NCBI RefSeq assembly: GCF_012641275.1
Contig: NZ_JABAIA010000004.1
Location: 310,001 to 374,000 of the forward strand
DNA: 64,000 nt
Source of the DNA: Chitinophaga varians
Lineage (GTDB): Bacteria > Bacteroidota > Bacteroidia > Chitinophagales > Chitinophagaceae
Direction of reading: 5' to 3'
Below, piece after piece: positions 44,998 through 53,321 of the stretch (its first letter is position 1; each line of letters opens with the position of its first letter). The notes below the pieces were generated by a model. It did not search any database. It was not told the DNA's origin and saw only the letters and a program-made list of their open reading frames with translations. A program made the translations under genes and the position numbers.

Positions 44998-45121
44998 AAA
45001 TTTATTTTTTGGTGATAATTTTTTCATCTCCCCAAAGTCAAAAAATGGTAAACAACCACGATGGTCCGCTGCAAAAAGATCAACGGCCTGGCTTATCTTC
45101 GCGTGAATAAAAAAACAGTAG

Positions 45122-45517
45122 ATGGGACCGTGGTTACATATCTGTGCGCAGTGCGGCGCCAAAAATTATTACAAGGCATGGGACATGTGCCAGCCGGAAG
45201 TTCGTTGTAGGGAATGCGGGTTTGTTAAGGTAAATCCGCCGGAAGAGGTGGAGCGGATGCGCAGGATAGCGGCAGAGAACAGCTGGTATGCGGGTTTTGT
45301 GGAGCTGTTGTTTGCGATGGAAGACGAGCTGGGCATTGAATTTAACGGCAAGGAATTTCCGGAGCCTTTTGCCACCTGGCGAACACTGCTCGAGGCGACG
45401 CTGCAGTACACCGGCACGGCCGTGACCGAAGCAAAAGTGATGGAAGTGATGGCGAAATGTGCCGATACAACGGTAACGTATATACGTGAAAAAATTGATG
45501 AGCCGATCAGTATGTAA
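45122..45517 (+). CDS. Zinc-ribbon protein with helical C-terminal domain
   Basis: 131 residues. The N-terminus has a four-Cys ribbon: CAQC and CRECG separated by ~18 residues. The C-terminal part (FVELLFAMEDELGIEFNGKEF, WRTLLEATLQYTG) resembles helices 2-3 of acyl-carrier-like domains, but no DSL phosphopantetheine site is present. No family was recognised. A TATCTTCG -7 element lies 20 bases before the start. Confidence 0.55.
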   Translation: MGPWLHICAQCGAKNYYKAWDMCQPEVRCRECGFVKVNPPEEVERMRRIAAENSWYAGFVELLFAMEDELGIEFNGKEFPEPFATWRTLLEATLQYTGTAVTEAKVMEVMAKCADTTVTYIREKIDEPISM

Positions 45518-46025
45518 AAAATCACTTTTTATATGATAGTCAGGAGGACTAATGATAGGTTTGTTTTATTTGTTGGCCTGTAATATAGTGTGGTGGCTTG
45601 TTTTGTGGTGTTTTGCTGTGGGTATTTGTTAATCTTTTGATTTTTTTTGAAAAAAAATTTGGTGAAATAGAATTCTTATTTATCTTCGCTTCACTTATCC
45701 AAACAGTCTGTTTTTTTCTGGTTGTCCCAAAGTTGTCCCAAAACATTTGATTGACATTGTACCCCGGAATACTATACTTATACTAAGATTGGCTATATCC
45801 TGAAATATCAATTCCATAGGTTTTTTTCCGATAAAATATCCCTACGCTGCGGTTACTGTTATCAGTATTGTCCGTTGGTGTCTGTTGGGAATACAGATGT
45901 ATCGAGTGCATGTGATTGTTATGTATGTATGCTTCGTGTGTAAGGAAGTGTAGCGCTTATCCCTGACCGCACTCTGCTTATTTTCCGTTTTTTAAGATTT
46001 GCTTATTGTCTAAATCTGGCTTCTT
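45518..46025 (+). other. AT-rich intergenic leader of the pilus-like locus
   Basis: About 500 bases without a gene. The first part is AT-rich and carries a strong promoter (listed separately); the rest would be a ~330-base transcribed leader before the first pilus-like reading frame. A minus-strand open frame across 45549-45746 is low-complexity and not credible. No riboswitch or clear hairpin was recognised. Confidence 0.5.
45658..45688 (+). promoter_or_regulatory. Bacteroidota housekeeping-type promoter
   Basis: TTTG at 45658-45661, exactly 19 bases, then TATCTTCG at 45681-45688, one mismatch from TAnnTTTG. The predicted transcript runs through the decayed subunit, chaperone, DUF4402, usher and pilin-like genes, all on the same strand. 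Confidence 0.65.
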
Positions 46026-46410
46026 ATGAAAGAGAAGATCCTTTCCGTGACCCTGCCTGTCGCGGTCTCGTGGGCCTGTAAGGTCTTCGCGCAGGCACCG
46101 GTAACAACGGCTACAGCTGATGCTTCCACCATCGTGGCGGCTCCTGTACGCTGCTCACGGGCCTACGGTAACATCGGTTTTGGTAACATGGCACCTTCCG
46201 GGACAGCTGGTGTGGTGAAACCGGCTCCGGATGCTACCCGCAGCGCTTCCGCTTTCAGGGAACGAAGTATGATCAATGCTGAAATTGCAGATGTAACAGG
46301 TGACGGGTAACCGCAAAAGTAACTGATCGGCAATTCCGGCTTAAAACCAAAAGGTCCTGTACTTCACCTGGGTGCAGGCCTTTGGTATCCCTATCCCGCA
46401 ACCCAAAAAT
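46026..46410 (+). pseudogene. Decayed DUF4402 pilin-like subunit
   Basis: The first 94 codons encode a signal-peptide-like start and ATADASTIVAAPV, then GNIGFGNMAPSGTAGVVKPAPD and INAEIADVTGDG. These align by eye with the intact DUF4402 protein at the end of the locus (ATANASATVITPI, LNFGILAASPIPGTLKITPAG, VTPAIFSVAGEDG). A TAA follows; after a second stop the same frame reads GPVLHLGAGLWYP, like the family phrase QALNVGATLFVGP, then ends. The middle of the domain is missing, so this is a shortened remnant. It sits first in the transcription unit. Confidence 0.7.
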
Positions 46411-46420
46411 TTTTTGAAAG

Positions 46421-47305
46421 ATGTATGCTACCATGCTTATGAAGCGCCTGACCCTGCGCGTGCAGCAGAGATATGAGATAATCTTTGCTACCGCATTCAC
46501 CCTTTCCTTTTTGTTACTGCACACGGTCATTGTGCATGCGCAGGGAAACCTGATGATTTATCCCAAACGTGTGGTGTTTGATGGTTCCAAAAGAACACAG
46601 GACCTGGGCCTCGCCAATACCGGCGCGGACACGGCCACCTACCAGGTGTCTTTTGTCCAGGTCAGAATGAAGGAAGACGGTTCTTTTGAAAACATTGAGC
46701 AACCGGATTCAGGACAGAGCTTTGCAAGCGCTAACCTCCGTATTTTTCCCCGTACCGTTACCATTGCACCCAAAGAATCACAAGCCGTGAAACTGCAGGC
46801 CATCAACACGGGTAGCCTGCCTCCCGGCGAGTACAGATCTCACGTTTATTTCAGGGCTGTTCCTGCTCCCTTACCTGCCGGTGAAACACCGATGCGGCCC
46901 AAAGACACCAGTAACCTGGAAGTCAAACTGGTCCCCGTATTTGGTGTCACCATCCCCGTCATCATCCGTGTGGGCGCTGATTCCACGTTGGTCGTTATCT
47001 CCGACATGGACCTGGATTTCAAAGACCCGAAACAACCACAGGTGATGTTTGCGCTGAACCGCAGCGGCAATATGTCGGCCTACGGCGATCTGACGATCGA
47101 TTACATCTCGCCGTCAGGCCAGCGAACGCGTGCCGCCGCGGTAAAAGGAGTGGCGGTGTATACACCGCTGTTAAAAAGAAAAGTCAGGATAGATCTCGAC
47201 AACACGGCTAAGCTCAATTATCATCAGGGCAGGTTGGAAGTAAGCTACGAAACGGCTTCCGGTAAACCAGCCACCCTGGCTAAACAGGAGATGTTCCTGC
47301 GCTGA
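46421..47305 (+). CDS. PapD-like periplasmic pilus chaperone
   Basis: 294 residues. Signal peptide (hydrophobic stretch ending HTVIVHAQ) followed by a PapD-type N-terminal domain: LMIYPKRVVFDGSKRTQDLGLANTGADTATYQVSF, RIFPRTVTIAPKESQAVKL and PGEYRSHVYFRAVP, which correspond to the classical chaperone strands. A C-terminal Ig-like domain follows. It would hold pilin-like subunits in the periplasm and deliver them to the usher. Several ATGs lie near the start; MKRLTLRVQQ at 46439 gives the most typical signal peptide. Confidence 0.85.
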   Translation: MYATMLMKRLTLRVQQRYEIIFATAFTLSFLLLHTVIVHAQGNLMIYPKRVVFDGSKRTQDLGLANTGADTATYQVSFVQVRMKEDGSFENIEQPDSGQSFASANLRIFPRTVTIAPKESQAVKLQAINTGSLPPGEYRSHVYFRAVPAPLPAGETPMRPKDTSNLEVKLVPVFGVTIPVIIRVGADSTLVVISDMDLDFKDPKQPQVMFALNRSGNMSAYGDLTIDYISPSGQRTRAAAVKGVAVYTPLLKRKVRIDLDNTAKLNYHQGRLEVSYETASGKPATLAKQEMFLR

Positions 47306-47347
47306 GATAAACAGACGATTGTTTAACCCCTTCGCAATTTCCCGATC

Positions 47348-47830
47348 ATGTGTATGCATTTTGTACAGCACCCGGCAGGGTGGGCTGTGACGGGCATCTT
47401 ATGTTTGCTGCATTGTTTGCCCGCAGTGGCCCAGGTTACGCCCACCATCGTTCAGCAACTCAGTTTTGGTACCTTCAGCACCGGTCAAAGCGGCGGCACC
47501 ATCACCGTCAACGCGGACGGCGTCACTACCACCACCGGTGATGTGATACCCATCGGAAAAGGGACCATGGCCTCACCGGCGGTGATAGAACTGGAAGCGC
47601 CCGTTGGCAGCAGGATCGCCATCCTGGAAACCAACTCCCTGCTGAAAGGCGGCAAAGGCAACACCCTGTCGCTGCGCATCAAGAGCTCCGACCCGGCGAT
47701 GCCTTTCATCACCAAAACACCCCGGACCAGCATTCATATCGGCGGGACATTAACAATCAATAAACCCGGACAAACAGCTTCAGGAAATTATAACGGACAG
47801 GTCTTCATCACTTTTTTAGCAGGCGAATAA
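47348..47830 (+). CDS. DUF4402 secreted subunit (minor pilin candidate)
   Basis: 160 residues. Signal peptide (AVTGILCLLHCLPAVAQ), then a DUF4402 domain: QLSFGTFSTGQSGGTITVNADGVTTTTGDVIP, PAVIELEAPVGSRIAIL, and the closing GNYNGQVFITFLAGE. DUF4402 proteins are all-beta and often lie near pilus chaperones. Position between chaperone and usher suggests a tip or adaptor subunit. Function is inferred from context. Confidence 0.8.
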   Translation: MCMHFVQHPAGWAVTGILCLLHCLPAVAQVTPTIVQQLSFGTFSTGQSGGTITVNADGVTTTTGDVIPIGKGTMASPAVIELEAPVGSRIAILETNSLLKGGKGNTLSLRIKSSDPAMPFITKTPRTSIHIGGTLTINKPGQTASGNYNGQVFITFLAGE

Positions 47831-47858
47831 CCCCGCCTGCTATGAGAAACCATGAACC

Positions 47859-50489
47859 ATGAAAAACCTTCACGACATGCTCATGCCCGTTCTGTTCGGC
47901 GCGCTCTGCATCGCGTGCGCCATCACCGGAACATCGGGCAGCTGCCTTGCACAAAGCCCCGGCTCAGATGACGAACTGGTTGTGACCGTGGGGATGCAGG
48001 AATTGGGGAACGCTGAGATATCCGCCATTATCCGTAACCAGGATGTTTACCTTTCAGTGAGTGACCTGTTCGATTTCCTGCAAGTTAAAAATACCCTGTC
48101 GCCCCAGGCTGATACCCTGTCAGGATTTATCATCAGCCCGGAAGACAAATTTATCATCGACAAATCAACACATACGATCACCTATAATAAAAAGACATTC
48201 ACCATGGACGCTCAAAAACTTATCTGCACGCCTGCGGGATTCTATCTCCGCTCCGCCAGCTGGGCCGATGTGTTCGGGGTGAACTGCGCTTTCCGCTTCC
48301 GCGATCTGTATGTGGCCATGACGACTAAACGCGAGCTGCCTGTAATCCGTGAAATGAAACAACAGAAGCTTCGTGATAATATTAACCGGTTGAAAGGAGA
48401 GGAGAAAGCGGATACCGTTATCCGCAGAAAAGCTACGCCTTTCAGCATTAATGCGGCCGACTGGTCAGTGATGACCACTACGCAACAGGACGCCACCAGC
48501 TTGAACCTCAACCTGTCGCTCGGCGGCCAGGTGGCCGGCGGCGAAACCAACCTGCAAATGAATTATATCGATGGAAACCTGGACGTTCGCAATCAGCAAT
48601 TCATGTGGCATTATGTGAACAATGATCATCCATTGTTACGGCAGGTTACCGTAGGCAAGATCAATAATATGGCAATCGCCTCCGTATTGTACCCGTTAGC
48701 GGGCGTGCAGTTTACCAATGCACCCACGCTTAACAGGAGTGCCTTCGGTACCTACCGGTTAACCGACATTACTACGCCTGGCTGGAAAGTTGAGCTGTAC
48801 ATTAACCATGAACTGGTCGATTACCAGCAGGCCGATGCTTCCGGTTTCTTTGCCTTCAATGTGCCCATCATTTATGGCAATACCACCGTGACGCTCCGAT
48901 TCTATGGCCCTTTTGGTGAGGTGCGCACCGAGCAGCGGGAAATTATGGTGCCTTTTAATTTCCTGCCTGCCGGTGAAATGGAATACACGCTGACCGGCGG
49001 TATCGTACTCGACGGACAAAGCAGCCGTTACGCCATGGGCGCCGTTCACTACGGTATCACCAAACGTATCACCATTGGCGCCGGCACAGAATATCTCTCC
49101 TCTATTCCCGGCGGGAAACCGATCCCTTTCATGCATGCCGCGTGGCGGTTGACCGACAACCTGATCTTCAGCGGTGAATACGCATACGATGTGAGAAGCA
49201 AAGCCTCTCTCTTCTGGCGCATGCCCTGTGAAATGGAAATAGAAGCACAGTACCTGCGCTATAAACCGGGACAGCAGGCAGTGAAATACAATTACCAGGA
49301 AGAACGCAAGCTCTCAATAATGCTACCTATCAGAAAACCCAATTTTTCCCTGTTCTCCCGGCTAACGGTAGATCAAATCACCATGCCGCCGGCAGAACAG
49401 GTCCCGACTACAGAAAAAATTCCGCTGACGCCTTCCATTCCCTCCGTGAAATATACTACCGTGGAATGGATCACTTCCGGCACTATCGGCCGTGTGAACA
49501 CCAATGTGACCACGTTCTGTAATTTCCGGGAAGACGCACCGCCAGTGGCTTACAGCACTCTGTCGCAAACGTACCGGCTCTTCTCCAATATGTTTGTCAT
49601 GCCCCGGGTACAGTACTCCTATGACAGCCACCAGTTTTCCAACGCCCGCGTGGAACTGGAGCGCAACATCAGGCAACGTACCTACGTAAGACTCTCTTTC
49701 GAAAGGGATTTTCTCTACCAGCAGTTTATTGGTGGCATTACCCTTCGTTATGATTTCAGATTTGCCAAAGCGGGTATGAGCGCCATGATAGCAGGCCGCA
49801 ATTCATCGCTCACCGCTTCAGCAGGCGGCAGCCTGCTCTATGACCGGGAAAGCCATTACCTGATGACCAGCAATGTAGGCAGTGTAGGACGTGCGCAACT
49901 GACGGTGCTGGCTTTCCTTGACATCAATGGCAATGGTAAAAGAGATGCCGGTGAGCCCAAGGTGGACGGGCTTTCCATACAGGTCAACGGCGGCCTGTCC
50001 GTGTTCGACAAACAAGATACCCTTTACCGTGTCTTTAACCTGGAACCTTACCGAAAATACCTGATACGCCTAAATCCTGACGGTCTCAGCTCCGTTGCAT
50101 GGCAACTGAAACATACCGCCATCGGGGTGACCGCGCTGCCCAATCAGTTTAAGCCGGTAGAAATACCTGTGACCGTTTCCGGTGAAGTAGCCGGCATGGT
50201 CAGGAATACCCAAAAACAAGGACTGTCCCGTATCCGGATCAACGTGCTGGATACCGACTGTCACACAGTTGCCTCCGTACTCACGGAAACCGACGGTTAT
50301 TTCAGCTACCTTGGCCTTCGTCCGGGCACCTATACCTTAAGCCTGGACCCGGCGCAGCTGCAGCGCCTGCATATGACAGCCCAACCCGCTGAAATAACCG
50401 TTACCATTAAACAAAATCCCGAAGGCGACGTCGTCGATGGACTGATGTTTAAACTTAGCCCGATTCTATCCGCTAACCCACCCAAATAG
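47859..50489 (+). CDS. Usher-like outer-membrane protein with C-terminal SdrD-B/CNA-like domains
   Basis: 876 residues. Signal peptide, then an N-terminal domain with the usher-like phrase LYLSVSDLFDFLQV variant (VYLSVSDLFDFLQVKN), a long beta-barrel-like region with usher character (VELYINHELVDYQQADASGFFAFNVPIIYGNTTVTLRFYGPFGEVRTEQREI, like the plug/barrel of FimD), and a C-terminal part with AFLDINGNGKRDAGEPKVDGLSIQVNGG (SdrD B-type) and a carboxypeptidase-regulatory-like domain (GYFSYLGLRPGTYTLSLD). It should secrete and assemble the DUF4402 subunits. Distance from classical PapC/FimD is large. Confidence 0.8.
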   Translation: MKNLHDMLMPVLFGALCIACAITGTSGSCLAQSPGSDDELVVTVGMQELGNAEISAIIRNQDVYLSVSDLFDFLQVKNTLSPQADTLSGFIISPEDKFIIDKSTHTITYNKKTFTMDAQKLICTPAGFYLRSASWADVFGVNCAFRFRDLYVAMTTKRELPVIREMKQQKLRDNINRLKGEEKADTVIRRKATPFSINAADWSVMTTTQQDATSLNLNLSLGGQVAGGETNLQMNYIDGNLDVRNQQFMWHYVNNDHPLLRQVTVGKINNMAIASVLYPLAGVQFTNAPTLNRSAFGTYRLTDITTPGWKVELYINHELVDYQQADASGFFAFNVPIIYGNTTVTLRFYGPFGEVRTEQREIMVPFNFLPAGEMEYTLTGGIVLDGQSSRYAMGAVHYGITKRITIGAGTEYLSSIPGGKPIPFMHAAWRLTDNLIFSGEYAYDVRSKASLFWRMPCEMEIEAQYLRYKPGQQAVKYNYQEERKLSIMLPIRKPNFSLFSRLTVDQITMPPAEQVPTTEKIPLTPSIPSVKYTTVEWITSGTIGRVNTNVTTFCNFREDAPPVAYSTLSQTYRLFSNMFVMPRVQYSYDSHQFSNARVELERNIRQRTYVRLSFERDFLYQQFIGGITLRYDFRFAKAGMSAMIAGRNSSLTASAGGSLLYDRESHYLMTSNVGSVGRAQLTVLAFLDINGNGKRDAGEPKVDGLSIQVNGGLSVFDKQDTLYRVFNLEPYRKYLIRLNPDGLSSVAWQLKHTAIGVTALPNQFKPVEIPVTVSGEVAGMVRNTQKQGLSRIRINVLDTDCHTVASVLTETDGYFSYLGLRPGTYTLSLDPAQLQRLHMTAQPAEITVTIKQNPEGDVVDGLMFKLSPILSANPPK

Positions 50490-50578
50490 TTCGCATTTGA
50501 TTAACCCCAAACTTTTTATTTCATCACTTATCTATTTAATCATTTATCTATTTATTCATTATTTAAAACCCAAATTTT

Positions 50579-51103
50579 ATGAAAAAGGTGTTATCATTAA
50601 TGGCTATCATTTCTGTATTCTTCGCCGCAACAGCAGTTGCCCAGACATCCGCTACCGCAACAGCCAATGCTTCTGCAACTGTCATCACTCCCATTACCCT
50701 GACTAAAACGCTGGACCTGAATTTCGGTATTCTGGCTGCGTCTCCGATTCCCGGCACCCTGAAAATCACTCCTGCCGGTATTCGTACCACAACAGGTGGT
50801 GTTTCCACCCTGTCTACCGCAGGCACAGTTACCCCTGCAATTTTTTCTGTAGCAGGTGAAGATGGTTATTCTTACGCTATCACACTGCCACTTATTCCTG
50901 TAGTATTGCACAATACTACACATGCAGGCGCCTTCATGCTGGCCACTAACTTCACCAGCTCTCCGGCGGTGATCACCGGTGGCGTATTGACTGGCGGCTC
51001 TCAGGCACTGAACGTAGGAGCTACCCTGTTCGTAGGCCCTAACCAGGTAAACGGCCTGTACACTACCAGTATTCCGTTCCCGGTTACTGTGAACTATAAC
51101 TAA
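50579..51103 (+). CDS. DUF4402 secreted protein (major pilin candidate)
   Basis: 174 residues with signal peptide MKKVLSLMAIISVFFAATAVAQ. A Ser/Thr/Ala-alternating N-terminal strand (TSATATANASATVITPITL) precedes the DUF4402 domain (LDLNFGILAASPIPGTLKITPAGIRTTTGG, FSVAGEDGYSYAITLP, LNVGATLFVGPNQVNGLYTTSIPFPVTVNYN). The N-terminal strand could serve as the donor strand in fibre assembly (inference). It is last in the locus, after a 90-base AT-rich leader, and is followed by a terminator, an arrangement that would allow high expression. Confidence 0.82.
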   Translation: MKKVLSLMAIISVFFAATAVAQTSATATANASATVITPITLTKTLDLNFGILAASPIPGTLKITPAGIRTTTGGVSTLSTAGTVTPAIFSVAGEDGYSYAITLPLIPVVLHNTTHAGAFMLATNFTSSPAVITGGVLTGGSQALNVGATLFVGPNQVNGLYTTSIPFPVTVNYN

Positions 51104-51126
51104 GCAATTGTTGCGGTTGCTAGAAC

Positions 51127-51166
51127 AAGGGGTTGTCCTGCAAACAGGGCAGCCTCTTTATTTTTA
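51127..51166 (+). terminator. Rho-independent terminator of the pilus-like locus
   Basis: AAGGGGTTGTCCTG / CAGGGCAGCCTCTT stem with wobble pairs and a CAAA loop, followed by TTTATTTTT. Confidence 0.75.
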
Positions 51167-51174
51167 TATCTTTG
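51167..51174 (+). promoter_or_regulatory. Orphan -7 element after the terminator
   Basis: TATCTTTG followed by CGGGC, identical in form to the tRNA promoter -7 element, but no TTTG lies 19 bases upstream and no plus-strand gene follows. A GC-rich hairpin (TCCCGGGG / CCCCGGGA, 51235-51255) ends ~60 bases on. A short RNA is possible. Confidence 0.25.
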
Positions 51175-51269
51175 CGGGCTTAAGATTTATAACGTGGGAC
51201 GAAAGGCTAACCTGAAAAAAAGAGAAGGGGAGTTTCCCGGGGCGTAACCCCGGGATATCATCGGTGCTA

Positions 51270-52025
51270 TTATTGCATGGCTGTTACTTCCGGCAGTTGT
51301 TTGCTCAGATAGCCAATAAAAGTCCATATTTCCGCCACTTCATTGATGGGCACTTCAAAATCGGCGTATTCTTCGTTGAGGGAACGCAGGAGCAGCGTGC
51401 CTTTTTGTTTAATGCGGCTGGTTACCAGTTTGAAGATAATATCCTCTTCTCCGCCTTTCAGTACCAGTACGCAGGCGGTATTGTCTTTCAGGTGTGACCA
51501 GTCTTCCAGGTACTGGGCGATGATGTGGCTGCCATCGGGGATGGGCTGCATAGAATCGCCGGAGATGGGGAACATGCGGATGGTTTTGCCACGGGGCAGT
51601 TCCGGGAGGGAAAACTTGGGCAGGCCAGCGATGAACTCCGGATCTGCGTGCCCGCTGCGATAGCCTGCCCTGGCGCGTGCCGACACATACTCCATATTTT
51701 CTTCATTGTCCTGGTCAACTGTAATGGGCAAAATGCGTATATGCCTGCCCGTTAAGTCGACCGTATTACCGGCTTCCAGCTCCAGCAGTTGTTCTTCCGT
51801 AGCCTGTTGCAGATCGTTTTTAATGAACGTGTCCAGGTCCACCCGGAAAAAGTCAGAGATCAATACCAGGTCTTCCAGCCGTGGGTTCCGTGTTTTACCG
51901 CTTTCCTGTGCTGTAATTTTGTTTCTGTTGATGCCCAGCAGATCGGCCAGATGCTGCTGTGAGAGCTTTTTCCGCGTGCGCAGAATTCTCAGGTTCTCTC
52001 CCCAGAAAGTTGGCTTCTTCATCAT
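51270..52025 (-). CDS. XRE-type HTH regulator with S24 (LexA/CI-like) peptidase domain
   Basis: 251 residues. N-terminal HTH (NLRILRTRKKLSQQHLADLLGINRNKITAQESGKTR) and a C-terminal S24 domain with the self-cleavage Ser in ISGDSMQPIPDGS and the general-base Lys in IIFKLVTSR. Such proteins are CI/LexA-like repressors relieved by RecA-stimulated cleavage, or housekeeping regulators. No phage genes are adjacent. A longer frame extends 16 codons upstream into AT-rich DNA; the MMKKPTFWGE start is preferred. Confidence 0.9.
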   Translation of the reverse strand: MMKKPTFWGENLRILRTRKKLSQQHLADLLGINRNKITAQESGKTRNPRLEDLVLISDFFRVDLDTFIKNDLQQATEEQLLELEAGNTVDLTGRHIRILPITVDQDNEENMEYVSARARAGYRSGHADPEFIAGLPKFSLPELPRGKTIRMFPISGDSMQPIPDGSHIIAQYLEDWSHLKDNTACVLVLKGGEEDIIFKLVTSRIKQKGTLLLRSLNEEYADFEVPINEVAEIWTFIGYLSKQLPEVTAMQ

Positions 52026-52080
52026 TTTCCGGTTATATTTAAAATAAATTATATTTATAACGAATGGGGACAAATGTAAT

Positions 52081-52200
52081 CAATTACGGATTACGAATGA
52101 CGAATTACGAATGGAGGACCCATTTTAAACCTGTTATTTTAGTAACCTCCCTATTAGGAAAACCCTAATTCGTAATTTGTAATTCGTAATTCGTAATTGC
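52081..52200. repeat. Inverted array of AATTACGAATTACG-type repeats
   Basis: Left arm (52082-52112) has three imperfect copies of a ~10-base ATTACGAATT unit; the right arm (52165-52199) has four copies of the complement (aattcgtaatt). The arms can pair across a ~52-base spacer. The right arm abuts the stop codon of the FemAB-like gene. This is not CRISPR: units are too short and there are no unique spacers. Confidence 0.75.
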
Positions 52201-53321
52201 TACCGGTGATATCCTTTGCTGTACAGTTCTGTGGCGGTATAGGTGGTATACGGGGCTTCCAGCAGGGGATAGTCCCAGCAGCCCATGCGATGAAACAGTT
52301 CTCCGCCGAAGCCGTTTTTGAACTTGTACAGGCCATATAACGGATGTCGCGGATCGGGGGTGGGAGATACGCCGAAGAAGTCATACTCCGTACAGCCTTT
52401 ACGTTTAGCCCGCTGCATGGCTTCCCATTGCAGCAGGTAAGTGCCCATATAGTTCCGGTGCGTATTGGAGGAGGCGCCGTAAAGATAAGTGCCGCGGTTG
52501 CCCGCTACCACGAGGAACATGGCCGCCAGCGGAATACCATTGGCCTCGGCCAGCAGCATCTCCACATCGGCAGGGGATGTGCTGTTATTGGCACGGGCGG
52601 TCAGCACGGTCCTGAAATAACCGATATCTTCCTGCACAATACCGTTACGTGCGCACGTTTGTGCGTACAGGTTATACCATGTATCGATATTCTCCAGCCC
52701 GGCGGCCTTTACCTGCACGCCTTTGCGGCTTGCCAGCTGGATATTGTACCGGGTCTTCGTTTTCATACTGTCGAGCAACAACCGCTCATCTTTCTTCAAA
52801 TCCATAAAAATGGTGTTGGAGGGAAGGATGTCTGTATTCGACTTTTTCAGGTTCCGGCCGCGGGTGCTGTAGTTGAAACGCAACTCCTGCATTTGTTTGG
52901 CCGGAGGGCCCAGCCAGCTGCCGTTTTCATCGAAGTATTGCGCTTCGCCTGACCAATGCGACTGCCACGCGAGGTCATAACGTATCATGATACATTGCTC
53001 CGGCAGCAGCGGCCGCAGGCTCTCAGACAGCTCTTCCAGGAAAACGCCCTGACAGTCGGTATCAGGCTCTATCTCCGGTCCATAGGGCACATACGCGATA
53101 TACTGTTCGTCGCTGATCTGCCGCAGGATCACCAGTACGTCATTCTCTATATAACCATGTTCCGCAGCGCCGGCAAACAACGCCTGTCGCTGCACTTTAA
53201 AATCAAAGGCGCAGGTTTCCCAGCCCTGCCGGCTTTTCACCTCCGACCAATACGCCGTCTGTTGTAAAATAGCTGTCTTGTTTACCTGCCTGATCTCTTT
53301 TTTGCAAATGTCAATGTACAT
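52200..53321 (-). CDS. FemAB/FmhB-like aminoacyltransferase, GNAT-fold
   Basis: 373 residues with the double-GNAT FemAB plan: FDFKVQRQALFAGAAEHGYIENDVLVIL near the N-terminus, the lysine-rich middle KTKTRYNIQLASRKGVQVKAAG and the signature block LLAEANGIPLAAMFLVVAGNRGTYLYGASSNTHRNYMGTYLLQWEAMQRAKRKGCTEYDFFGV. Family members add amino acids to peptidoglycan precursors or modify other polymers. No cell-wall cluster is nearby. The repeat array starts directly after its stop codon. Confidence 0.85.
   Translation of the reverse strand: MYIDICKKEIRQVNKTAILQQTAYWSEVKSRQGWETCAFDFKVQRQALFAGAAEHGYIENDVLVILRQISDEQYIAYVPYGPEIEPDTDCQGVFLEELSESLRPLLPEQCIMIRYDLAWQSHWSGEAQYFDENGSWLGPPAKQMQELRFNYSTRGRNLKKSNTDILPSNTIFMDLKKDERLLLDSMKTKTRYNIQLASRKGVQVKAAGLENIDTWYNLYAQTCARNGIVQEDIGYFRTVLTARANNSTSPADVEMLLAEANGIPLAAMFLVVAGNRGTYLYGASSNTHRNYMGTYLLQWEAMQRAKRKGCTEYDFFGVSPTPDPRHPLYGLYKFKNGFGGELFHRMGCWDYPLLEAPYTTYTATELYSKGYHR

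Noticed and set aside
45549..45746. Minus-strand frame of 65 codons in AT-rich intergenic DNA
   Set aside because: Low-complexity Lys/Asn/Gln-rich translation overlapping a near-consensus plus-strand promoter; no start context.
51270..52025. S24 repressor-like gene considered as a prophage marker
   Set aside because: No integrase, structural or lysis genes are within the window around it; such regulators are common in Bacteroidota chromosomes.
52081..52200. Short repeats considered as a CRISPR array
   Set aside because: Units are ~10 bases, without unique spacers of regular length, and arranged in inverted orientation.
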